Shown: positions 1 to 6,711 of the stretch, one piece after another
Position numbering within the stretch: the stretch's first letter is position 1
Layout of the letters: the number at the start of each line of letters is the position of its first letter
Assembly: GCA_902773395.1 (NCBI GenBank)
Contig: CACYEJ010000425.1
Location: 1-6,770, forward strand
Direction of reading: 5' to 3'
Length of the DNA stretch: 6,770 nt
From: an uncultured Ruminococcus sp.
GTDB lineage: Bacteria; Bacillota_A; Clostridia; Oscillospirales; Acutalibacteraceae
The notes under the pieces: model-generated
Database searches by the model: none
The model's input: the letters and a program-made list of their open reading frames with translations, nothing else
What the model was told of the DNA's origin: nothing
Position numbers and translations under genes: made by a program

Positions 1-60
1 CCTATTTTGAAGTTCTGTCAGCTTTTCAGGCAAAACCACACTTTTAAGAGATTTATAGTA
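1..60 (-). pseudogene. Possible fragment of a BspA-like leucine-rich-repeat protein
   Basis: The minus-strand frame from 60 to the window edge reads YYKSLKSVVLPEKLTELQNR. This resembles the repeat unit of BspA-type leucine-rich-repeat surface proteins (aromatic or Cys, then SLKSVxLPxxLTEL). The frame is closed by TGA at 79-81, inside the MITE-like element. Between that stop and this stretch the only possible start is a GTG at 45-47 without a recognisable ribosome binding site. If real, it is a 5'-truncated remnant cut by the element. Twenty residues is very little evidence. Confidence 0.25.
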
Positions 61-155
61 AGCTACATAAGTATTTGCTCAAAGCTCAAAGCTCGAAGCT
101 GTTGCACACTGCACATTGCTCATTGCACATTCATATTGTTTTGTCGTTTACTATA
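54..155 (+). repeat. MITE-like element, left copy
   Basis: This 102-base element is bounded by imperfect terminal inverted repeats. TATAGTAAGCTACA at the left faces TATAGTAAACGACA (reverse complement) at the right, with 12 of 14 matches. TA dinucleotides sit at both ends, as in elements mobilised by IS630/Tc1-mariner-type transposases. The interior holds two tandem heptamer tracts, GCTCAAA-type (77-97) and TGCACAT-type (103-130). I see no coding capacity. A second copy lies inverted at 3573-3671. The two share an 18-base identical block, TATTTGCTCAAAGCTCAA, and a 17-of-18 block, GTTTTGTCGTTT(A/G)CTATA. Assignment to a transposase family is inferred from the ends only. Confidence 0.75.
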
Positions 156-182
156 ATATTTATTTCAAGCAAATATCCCCCC

Positions 183-237
183 AAAAAAACAAGACCTGCC
201 CTTATTTGTGTATCACTGCACAAACAAGAGCGGTCTT
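183..237 (-). terminator. Strong intrinsic terminator downstream of the dockerin pullulanase
   Basis: Read on the minus strand, arms 237-219 and 210-191 form a 19-pair stem starting AAGACC/GGTCTT. The stem has two G-U pairs, one bulged base (197) and an eight-base loop. It is followed by G and seven T (189-183). It begins 75 bases beyond the gene 1 stop codon. On the plus strand only TTATTATTAA follows the stem, so termination of rightward transcription would be weak. Confidence 0.93.
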
Positions 238-247
238 ATTATTAACC

Positions 248-275
248 GTTTAGTTATATTTTCGCTTCACTAAAC
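248..275. other. Small stem-loop between the gene 1 stop and its terminator
   Basis: GTTTAGT (248-254) and ACTAAAC (269-275) can form a perfect seven-pair stem around a 14-base loop. No T tract follows on the minus strand, so it is not a terminator by itself. It could stabilise the 3' end of the transcript or be chance in AT-rich DNA. Confidence 0.3.
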
Positions 276-312
276 AGCATATTAAAAATTCATTCTGTCA
301 ACAATACATCGA

Positions 313-3300
313 TTAATCCTTATCGGGATTAGAATAGTAAACTTTAACATTATCCTTATTCTGGAGATCACCGCCGCTGATTACAACCCAAACATCGCCT
401 GCTGCAGCTCTGTCGGAAGTCTTAGAACCGCCGTTGTTGTTTACAATCCAGTTGTATACATAGTAGCTCTTGAAGTTAACTGTGTACCAGCCGTCATCGC
501 CCAATTCCATAACAGTACCAGGCCAGCCCGGTCTGTCCGGAAGAGCAGCTTCTGTATCCCAAAGGTGCAGACAAGGTGTGAAGTCGCCCTCAACACTGTC
601 AAGAACCTTTACATGGAACGCTGTATCCACAAGCTCTGCGCTTCTGTCAGGCTTGCTGAACTTATATGTGTAAACAACCTCAACGCCGTCCTTAGCGAAC
701 TTGCCGGAAGCGTTGTCAGGAGTCTTTGTAAGCTTATACCAGCTGTCGCTCAAATCCAAAGCCTGTGTTGTGTACTCTGTGCCAACTCTGCCCTTTGAAG
801 TTACAGAATCAGCAACTGCCTTGCCGTTCTCGTCAACATATTTAACAGTCATAGTTCCAACGCCGCCAGCATAAAGGTTATAGTAGTAATTAACCTCTGT
901 AACGCCCTCGGTCATCTTGCCTGTTGTATTGCCGCTGTCGGAATCGAAATCATATTCAAGTACAATATCGTTATCCTTCTGAGTTGTATAAGCCTGACCT
1001 GCGGTACCCTTAATGGTTACTTGCTTGATAACCTCATTTGTAGCCTTATCAATGTGCTTTACAACAACCTTTGCATTCTCGCTGTCAGAAGCTCCTACCT
1101 TATCATAGCTGTCCTTAGGAACAACAATAAGAGCTGCTGTCGGCTGAACCTTAACGTTGCCGGAAACAGTATCAATTGCGGAAAGACCGGCTGTCTGATC
1201 ATCAGCGATTACAACGTATTCCTTGCTCTTTCCTGGCTCTACCTTTTCGAGTCCAACGCTTGCTCTGAGTGTAAAGAGAGCGTCTGCGGAAGTAAACTTG
1301 CCGTCCTTATCAAGATCTGCGAGCTTATCCTGCTCAGCTGTAAATGTTTCCAAACCAACTGATCTTCTCAAAATGAACAATGCGTCTGCCGATGTAACCT
1401 CATTGTCAAAGTCAACATCGCCCATGCCAAACTCTGTGCCTGGCAAAGTAACAACTGCTGCGTCGGAAAGGCTTGCATTAAAGTAAACAACTGCTTCGCT
1501 CCACTGATTCTGAGCTGTGCTGAGGTTCGGGATCTTGTAACCGATAACACCGGCTGGAACTTCCAATTTTTCCATAGCGTCACCGGATGTTGTTGAACCG
1601 TCGCTGAATGCGTCAAAGTTATTTCTAATCTGAATCATGCCCTTATAATAAGAAACGATATCAGCATAATCTGCGCTTCTCTGCCAATCAAGCTTATTGA
1701 TCTCAGGAGAAGACTTATAACTGTTATGATCGCCGAGCTTAGTTCTTGCGAACTCCTCGCCTGCGAGCATAAACGGAACACCCTGAGATGTAAGAGTAAT
1801 AGCAGCGCTAAGCTTGTTGCTTGCGGCAAACTGCTCATTTCTCTGTGTAAACTGCTCATTTGTAGCTGAAACACCGTACTCCGAAGCAACAAGTCTGTCC
1901 CACAAAGTCTGATTATCATGGCAGCAAGCATAAACTATATTCTGAGTAGGCGCAGTTGCTTTCCAAGAAAGACCGCTGCCTCTCTGACCAAGAATGCTGT
2001 AATAGAGAGAACCTGCAAATGTAGCAGCGCCCGAAACATAACCTCTTGATGTAAGGTCATTGAAAGCCTTACCCTTTATGGCATCACGGAACGAATCGTT
2101 AAAGAAGCCAATTCTGCTGTCAGCCAAAGGCGCAAGTGACTGCTTGCAAAGCTTAGTCTTATTGCCTGCCCAGTTTGTCTTGTCGGTAGTAGTACCCAAG
2201 TTCCAGCCCTCACCATATGTGATAATTCTGCTGTCGATATTGTCAAGCTGTCTGCGGATCTCGTTCATTGTGTCCATATCATGAAGACCCATGAGGTCAA
2301 AGCGGAAACCGTCAATATGGTACTCATTTGCCCAATAAGTTACAGACTCAACCATAAACTTCTTGAACATCTCACGTTCGGAAGCAGTATCATTTCCGCA
2401 GCCCGAACCGTTAGACCAGCTGCCGTCAGCATTAATTCTGTAATAGTAGTTAGGAACTGTAAGGTTAAACCATGAATCTGTCGAAGCGTAAGTATGGTTA
2501 TAAACAACGTCCATGATAATACCGATACCGTTATCATGAAGAGCCTTAATCATCTGCTTCATCTCGTTAATTCTTACGTTGCCGTCCTTAGGATTAGAGG
2601 AATAAGAACCCTCTGGAACGTTGTAGTTTTTCGGATCATAACCCCAGTTAAACTGAGTATCCGGACCGTTCTCATCGACCGAACCGAAATCATACATCGG
2701 GTTAATCTGAACATACTTTATACCAAGATCTTTAAGGTAATTCATACAAGTCTTATAATCGCCTGCATTGTTAAGTGTTGTCTGAAGCTCGGTGAAAGCC
2801 ATATACTTACCGCGGTTAGCCTCTGATACGCCCGAAGCCGGATCATAAGAGAAGTCCTTAACATGAATTTCCCAAACATTAGCGTCTGTCGATTCTGCAG
2901 CTCTTTCAAAGCTGTCGTTTTCCCAACCCTCTGGATTTGTGGAAGCGAGGTCAACAACCATTGCGCGGTTGCCGTTAACGCCTGCTGCTTTTGCATAAAT
3001 GTCACAAACCTCTATACCCTCAGGATTTAGAGCATTAACAACCTTATATGTGTAATAAGTATTCTTAATATCGCCGTCTACCTTTACACTCCAAACACCG
3101 GTAGCCTTATCGAGAGTCATCTGTGTTTCGCTGATAAGACCTGCGCCCTCCTCAGCATCGCTGCCCGTCTTATAAAGCTCAAGCTTTACATCACTTGATG
3201 ACGGCGCCCAAACCTTAAACGTAGTAGACTCAGGCGTATAAACAGCGCCGAGATCATCTCCGCTGTATGTCGGGTAAGTAGAGTAGTCACCTACTGCCAT

Positions 3301-3414
3301 AGTATCCACGCTCTTAGGTGTATCTGTTTCGGAAGCGCTTGCTCCCAATGCGCAGAAAGTCGAGGTGAGCATTGCAGCAGCAATAATGACAGACATAGTT
3401 CTTCTGAATTTCAT
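313..3414 (-). CDS. Secreted dockerin-bearing type I pullulanase (GH13 with CBM48, MucBP-like and CBM26-like domains)
   Basis: This 1033-residue extracellular enzyme is predicted to hydrolyse alpha-1,6 branch points in starch, amylopectin or pullulan. Residues 1-27 form a signal peptide: basic MKFRR, a hydrophobic core and an ASA cleavage site. CBM48 spans about 50-165. The GH13 barrel (about 175-630) has the type I pullulanase signature FNWGYDP (255-261), DVVYNHT (302-308), nucleophile Asp373 in GFRFDLMG, acid/base Glu402 in YGEGW, and His499-Asp500 in CCHDN. A C-terminal beta domain (about 638-766) is interrupted by a type I dockerin at 665-723. Two MucBP-like repeats follow (about 782-848 and 854-919), then a CBM26-like starch-binding module (about 931-1028, motif GWPGTVM and several Trp/Tyr). 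The ATG is fixed by the signal peptide and by AGGAGG eight bases upstream. The dockerin implies docking on a cohesin scaffold, as in R. bromii amylosomes. All catalytic residues are present. The family call is strong; the exact substrate is inferred. Confidence 0.96.
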   Translation of the reverse strand: MKFRRTMSVIIAAAMLTSTFCALGASASETDTPKSVDTMAVGDYSTYPTYSGDDLGAVYTPESTTFKVWAPSSSDVKLELYKTGSDAEEGAGLISETQMTLDKATGVWSVKVDGDIKNTYYTYKVVNALNPEGIEVCDIYAKAAGVNGNRAMVVDLASTNPEGWENDSFERAAESTDANVWEIHVKDFSYDPASGVSEANRGKYMAFTELQTTLNNAGDYKTCMNYLKDLGIKYVQINPMYDFGSVDENGPDTQFNWGYDPKNYNVPEGSYSSNPKDGNVRINEMKQMIKALHDNGIGIIMDVVYNHTYASTDSWFNLTVPNYYYRINADGSWSNGSGCGNDTASEREMFKKFMVESVTYWANEYHIDGFRFDLMGLHDMDTMNEIRRQLDNIDSRIITYGEGWNLGTTTDKTNWAGNKTKLCKQSLAPLADSRIGFFNDSFRDAIKGKAFNDLTSRGYVSGAATFAGSLYYSILGQRGSGLSWKATAPTQNIVYACCHDNQTLWDRLVASEYGVSATNEQFTQRNEQFAASNKLSAAITLTSQGVPFMLAGEEFARTKLGDHNSYKSSPEINKLDWQRSADYADIVSYYKGMIQIRNNFDAFSDGSTTSGDAMEKLEVPAGVIGYKIPNLSTAQNQWSEAVVYFNASLSDAAVVTLPGTEFGMGDVDFDNEVTSADALFILRRSVGLETFTAEQDKLADLDKDGKFTSADALFTLRASVGLEKVEPGKSKEYVVIADDQTAGLSAIDTVSGNVKVQPTAALIVVPKDSYDKVGASDSENAKVVVKHIDKATNEVIKQVTIKGTAGQAYTTQKDNDIVLEYDFDSDSGNTTGKMTEGVTEVNYYYNLYAGGVGTMTVKYVDENGKAVADSVTSKGRVGTEYTTQALDLSDSWYKLTKTPDNASGKFAKDGVEVVYTYKFSKPDRSAELVDTAFHVKVLDSVEGDFTPCLHLWDTEAALPDRPGWPGTVMELGDDGWYTVNFKSYYVYNWIVNNNGGSKTSDRAAAGDVWVVISGGDLQNKDNVKVYYSNPDKD
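1246..1422 (-). other. Type I dockerin domain encoded within the pullulanase gene
   Basis: Residues 665-723 hold two duplicated EF-hand-like calcium-binding segments. The first has Asp at 666, 668, 670 and 677, which are loop positions 1, 3, 5 and 12. The second has Asp at 700, 702, 704 and 711. Each loop runs into a nearly identical helix, TSADALFILRRSVGLE and TSADALFTLRASVGLE. Dockerins bind cohesins and place enzymes on scaffolds. Ser-Ala occupies loop positions 10 and 11, the usual recognition positions, in both halves, so the partner surface is twofold symmetric. The first loop is atypical, with Phe at position 4 and Asn where Gly is usual at position 6. The domain lies between strands of the enzyme's C-terminal beta domain, not at a terminus. 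No cohesin gene is visible in the window. Confidence 0.93.
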
Positions 3415-3422
3415 TTTACTTT

Positions 3423-3428
3423 CCTCCT
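3423..3428 (-). promoter_or_regulatory. Shine-Dalgarno site of the dockerin pullulanase
   Basis: The minus strand reads AGGAGG followed by an eight-base spacer (AAAGTAAA) and ATG. This is a full-consensus ribosome binding site and fixes the start at 3414. Confidence 0.93.
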
Positions 3429-3518
3429 AATTGTATTTGATGTTAATTTATTTTTAACGGAACACAAGACCTATCATTTCCGTTTAAAATACAAAAACTA
3501 CTTTAAAAACAGTTTGAA

Positions 3519-3546
3519 ATATTAAACAATTGCGCTAAAATACCAA
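3519..3546 (-). promoter_or_regulatory. Weak sigma-A-type promoter candidate for the dockerin pullulanase
   Basis: On the minus strand, TTGGTA (3546-3541) and TAATAT (3524-3519) are separated by 16 bases. Each hexamer matches the consensus at 4 of 6 positions. Transcription from here would leave a leader of roughly 100 bases before the ATG. The surrounding DNA is very AT-rich, so chance matches are likely. It is the best pair I found between the repeat at 3573-3671 and the gene. Confidence 0.25.
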
Positions 3547-3572
3547 TTGAATCAGAAACGGCGAAAGTGACA

Positions 3573-3671
3573 TATAGCAAACGACAAAACCATTGGTATA
3601 GTATGGGAATGCGTAATGTGTAATGTGCAGCGGTATTGAGCTTTGAGCAAATAATTATATCGATTACTATA
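3573..3671 (-). repeat. MITE-like element, right copy (inverted)
   Basis: This 99-base element matches the left copy when read on the minus strand. It has the end TATAGTAATCGATA, the core TATTTGCTCAAAGCTCAA (3653-3636), a degenerate run of TGCACAT-type heptamers (about 3629-3602), and the end GTTTTGTCGTTTGCTATA (3590-3573). Its own terminal repeats match at 11 of 14 positions. It starts 16 bases past the stop codon of gene 2 and sits in the gap before gene 1. As RNA its ends could pair, so it may act as a processing or attenuation structure between the two genes. Confidence 0.75.
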
Positions 3672-3687
3672 ACTCAAAACAATATGC

Positions 3688-6600
3688 TTAAACAGTCTTC
3701 TTACTTTTCAATACAAATGCCGCTATTCCTCCGGCAAGAACCGCTACTCCGCCTGACGCAAGCCAGACAATCAGACTTTTGCCATAGTTAGGCTTGTAAT
3801 TAAATATTACATTAATTTCTTCTGCCGTATAATTGCCAACAACATTATTTGCATTTTCCACTAATTCATATCCAAAGAAATCTTTCGGAACAACATCATA
3901 TCCTGCGCCTATCTGACCCGTATAAACATCTTTATCAATAACAGCGCCCGAATAATCTATATAAATAACGTTAACTCTGCCCGAGGTAACAACTTCCCTT
4001 TCGTTTTTATCTGCAATGACACCGTTATTTATCCATACTTCACCGGAAACAGCATAACCCTCATGACCGGCATGCGGATCCTGAGCATTTCCGTCCGCAA
4101 AGACGACTTTCACACCGCTGACGCCGCTGAGAATACTTGACGGAATTGTATAAGACCACCAGCCGTCACCATCATTTTTCATTGACGCCCCAGGCCATCC
4201 GCCTAATATCTGCTTTGTACCGTCACCGCTGCGCATACCGTTGCCGTAAGCATACAAAGTAATGTTTTGCCAATTCTTACTGTTATAATAATGCACCGTA
4301 ATAGTTTCATTCTTTATCGGGGAATACCTGTAGCAAACCTCGGTATTGCCGCCGGAGAATTTTCCTGCGCCGTTGTTCGGCAAACTCGTCAAATCAAGCG
4401 CATAACCTTTAATTGTGGGGATTTCCGCCGTATAATAACGTTCTCCCGTTCTGCCTGTCTGCGTAACAGATGAAGTAAGCTCTCTTCCTGTTTCGCTGTC
4501 TGTAAATCTAATTGTTACAGTACCATAAGTACCGGAGTATTTTGAATATATCAGAGTAACCTCGGCGCCCTCTTCGGAAAATTTCCCACTAGTATTTCCG
4601 ACTGCTTTTTTGAAAGTATACCTCGTAGACAAAGCTTCATCGGCTTTAATCGAGTAGCTTTTTCCGATTGTACCCGTAATTGTCTGCTTTTTTATAAGAT
4701 CTCCCGTATCTGCGTCAATATGCTTTACTGTGATAATACCCTTATCGGATTCGAGTTTTGCAGCGTCAAAGCTTTCCTTATCTATGAGCATAAGAGCGGT
4801 ACCGGCTTTAACGGAAACTCTGTTTTCCTTAACAACGGCAAGCCCGCCCAGACCGGCGCTGTCGCCATTCACAACAACAACCCATTCCTCGGAAAGTCCC
4901 TGCGGCAGTTCAACATCAACATCATTAGTCGACGCATTGAACAACACGGCTACTTCTTTCCACTCATTGCTGTTCAACTCGTTTTTCAAAGTATAAGCAA
5001 TAACTCCTTTTGGAAGATTATCAATAAATATAATATTATTTACCGAATTAACTGTAGGATCGGTAAACGGTGAGAAATTTTTTCTTATCTCAATAAGCCC
5101 GGAATAATACCGAACAAGATCGCTGTAATCGCTGCGTCTTTGCCAATCAAGCCTGTTAACGGCAGAAGACGATCTATAGGAATTCTCATCGCCGAATTTT
5201 GTTCGGGCAAACTCCTCGCCGGCATGAATAAAATTGATTCCCTGCGACATAAGAGAGATAGCGGCGGCAAGCTTATTCATACCCAACAGCTTCTCGTTTC
5301 TTGATTTGTAATCATCAGCGGAGCCGTCTGTAGCAACAAGCTTATCCCACAACGTATAATTATCATGACAGGAATTATAAGTAACCGTCTGAGTAGGCAG
5401 CTTAGCCCAATTTCCTGTTTCTGCCGTAATACCGGATTTAACTTTCAGCTGTTCTTCGCAGCCCTGAATGTAGCCGCCCTCTTTTGCTTCAAAATTACTG
5501 CCTTTAATTCCATCGCGAATTCCATCATTAAAAGCTCCGATTCTGTCTGACAGCAATTTCATATTTGGCTGAGAAGCCATTATTGTTCCCGGCTCGGCGC
5601 TCGTACCTATTGACCATGCCTCACCGTACATCAAGATTTTTTCGCCGCCCTCAAGCTCATCAAGAGCGTCACGGATCGCATTCATGGTATCCACATCGTG
5701 CAGACCCATCAAATCAAATCTAAAACCGTCTATATGGTATTCTTTTGCCCAGTACACGACAGAATCCACCATGTACTTTCTGAACATAAGGTGTTCGGAA
5801 GCAGTATCGTTGCCGCAGCCGGAACCGTTAGACCAGCTTCCGTCCTGATTTAATCTATAATAATAATCAGGCACCGTGATATTGAACCACGAATCAGCAC
5901 TAACATAAGTATGATTGAACACAACGTCCATAACCACGCCCAGTCCATTGCTGTGAATAGCCTGTATCATCTGTTTTACTTCGTTAATTCTAACATTGCC
6001 GTCATAAGGATTTGAAGAATAAGAACCCTCGGGCACGTTATAATTTTTCGGGTCATAACCCCAATTAAATTGATCCTCGTCTGAAGACTCGTCAACCGAA
6101 CCAAAATCAAAAATAGGAAGCAGCTGAATGTAATTGACTCCCAACTCTTTTATATAGTCAATCCCGGTTGTGGAAATTCCGGATGAATTAACCGTTGTGC
6201 CGTTTTCTGTAAACGCAAGATATTTTCCCCGATTTTTGGCGCTGATGCCTGACGCCGGGTCATTTGAAAAATCCTTTACATTGACCTCCCAAACAATTGC
6301 TTTTGACTGATCCTCCACCGAAACATGGCGGTCATTTTCCCAATTTACAGGATCAGTAGCTCTCAAATCAACAACCATACCTCTGTTGCCGTTTACGCCG
6401 GCAGCTTTGGCATAGATATCAACAGTTTCTCTACCCTTTTTTCCTTGATAAATATTATAAGTGTAATACTTATTAACTAAATCTCCCGAAACAACAGCGC
6501 TCCATACTCCGTTAGTATCATCATATTCCATCTCAGTTGCGGAGATATACTTACTTCCCTCTTCCTCATCGCTGCCTGTAGCGTATATAAGTACCTGAAC

Positions 6601-6711
6601 ACGCTCTGAAGTAGGCGACCAAACTTTAAAAGTAGTAGCCTCTTTAGTATAAACGGCACCAAGATCATCTCCGCTGTATGCCAATCTGTCCAATTCTGCT
6701 ACTGAACTCAC
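3688..6711 (-). CDS. Surface-anchored type I pullulanase (GH13 with CBM48, MucBP-like and CBM26 domains); 5' end uncertain
   Basis: This 1007-residue paralogue of gene 1 is predicted to debranch starch at alpha-1,6 linkages. CBM48 spans about 13-125. The GH13 barrel (about 135-575) carries FNWGYDP (215-221), DVVFNHT (262-268), nucleophile Asp333 in GFRFDLMG, acid/base Glu364 in YGEAW, and His449-Asp450 in SCHDN. An uninterrupted C-terminal beta domain (about 582-646) follows, with no dockerin. Then come MucBP-like repeats (about 659-723 and 730-797), a CBM26 module (about 803-905, motif GGWPGASM with WW), a third MucBP-like repeat (about 912-972), a transmembrane segment (979-1001) and a KSKKTV tail. 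The anchor and binding modules require export, yet the annotated GTG start gives no signal peptide. In-frame sequence upstream looks coding but for one TAA at 6727-6729, so the gene may be N-terminally broken. No intrinsic terminator follows, only the MITE-like repeat. Confidence 0.92.
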   Translation of the reverse strand: MSSVAELDRLAYSGDDLGAVYTKEATTFKVWSPTSERVQVLIYATGSDEEEGSKYISATEMEYDDTNGVWSAVVSGDLVNKYYTYNIYQGKKGRETVDIYAKAAGVNGNRGMVVDLRATDPVNWENDRHVSVEDQSKAIVWEVNVKDFSNDPASGISAKNRGKYLAFTENGTTVNSSGISTTGIDYIKELGVNYIQLLPIFDFGSVDESSDEDQFNWGYDPKNYNVPEGSYSSNPYDGNVRINEVKQMIQAIHSNGLGVVMDVVFNHTYVSADSWFNITVPDYYYRLNQDGSWSNGSGCGNDTASEHLMFRKYMVDSVVYWAKEYHIDGFRFDLMGLHDVDTMNAIRDALDELEGGEKILMYGEAWSIGTSAEPGTIMASQPNMKLLSDRIGAFNDGIRDGIKGSNFEAKEGGYIQGCEEQLKVKSGITAETGNWAKLPTQTVTYNSCHDNYTLWDKLVATDGSADDYKSRNEKLLGMNKLAAAISLMSQGINFIHAGEEFARTKFGDENSYRSSSAVNRLDWQRRSDYSDLVRYYSGLIEIRKNFSPFTDPTVNSVNNIIFIDNLPKGVIAYTLKNELNSNEWKEVAVLFNASTNDVDVELPQGLSEEWVVVVNGDSAGLGGLAVVKENRVSVKAGTALMLIDKESFDAAKLESDKGIITVKHIDADTGDLIKKQTITGTIGKSYSIKADEALSTRYTFKKAVGNTSGKFSEEGAEVTLIYSKYSGTYGTVTIRFTDSETGRELTSSVTQTGRTGERYYTAEIPTIKGYALDLTSLPNNGAGKFSGGNTEVCYRYSPIKNETITVHYYNSKNWQNITLYAYGNGMRSGDGTKQILGGWPGASMKNDGDGWWSYTIPSSILSGVSGVKVVFADGNAQDPHAGHEGYAVSGEVWINNGVIADKNEREVVTSGRVNVIYIDYSGAVIDKDVYTGQIGAGYDVVPKDFFGYELVENANNVVGNYTAEEINVIFNYKPNYGKSLIVWLASGGVAVLAGGIAAFVLKSKKTV

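Noticed and set aside
77..130. Short regularly spaced repeats resembling a CRISPR array
   Set aside because: The units are contiguous heptamers with no spacers, inside an element bounded by terminal inverted repeats.
1..156. Plus-strand open frame of about 52 codons from the window edge to a TAA at 154-156
   Set aside because: It runs through the whole MITE-like element and its product is rich in Cys, His and Phe with no recognisable domain. The opposite strand fits better.
2259..2655. Recent gene conversion between the two barrel-coding regions
   Set aside because: Protein identity is high, but the DNA differs at many third positions throughout. I saw no long identical tract beyond about 20 bases in the parts I compared.
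1021..2826. Several 60-110 codon open frames on the plus strand and in other minus-strand phases within gene 1
   Set aside because: They are shadows of the pullulanase frame with no ribosome binding sites and no domain-like composition. The same holds for those inside gene 2 (4267-5550).
3474..3489. Catabolite-response (cre-like) operator upstream of gene 1 around TTTTAAACGGAAATGA
   Set aside because: Three fixed positions of the cre consensus are wrong and the half-sites are not symmetrical.
3540..3599. Inverted repeat ATACCAAT (3540-3547) / ATTGGTAT (3592-3599)
   Set aside because: It has eight pairs separated by 44 bases, overlaps the end of the MITE-like element, and has no T tract or operator-like symmetry.
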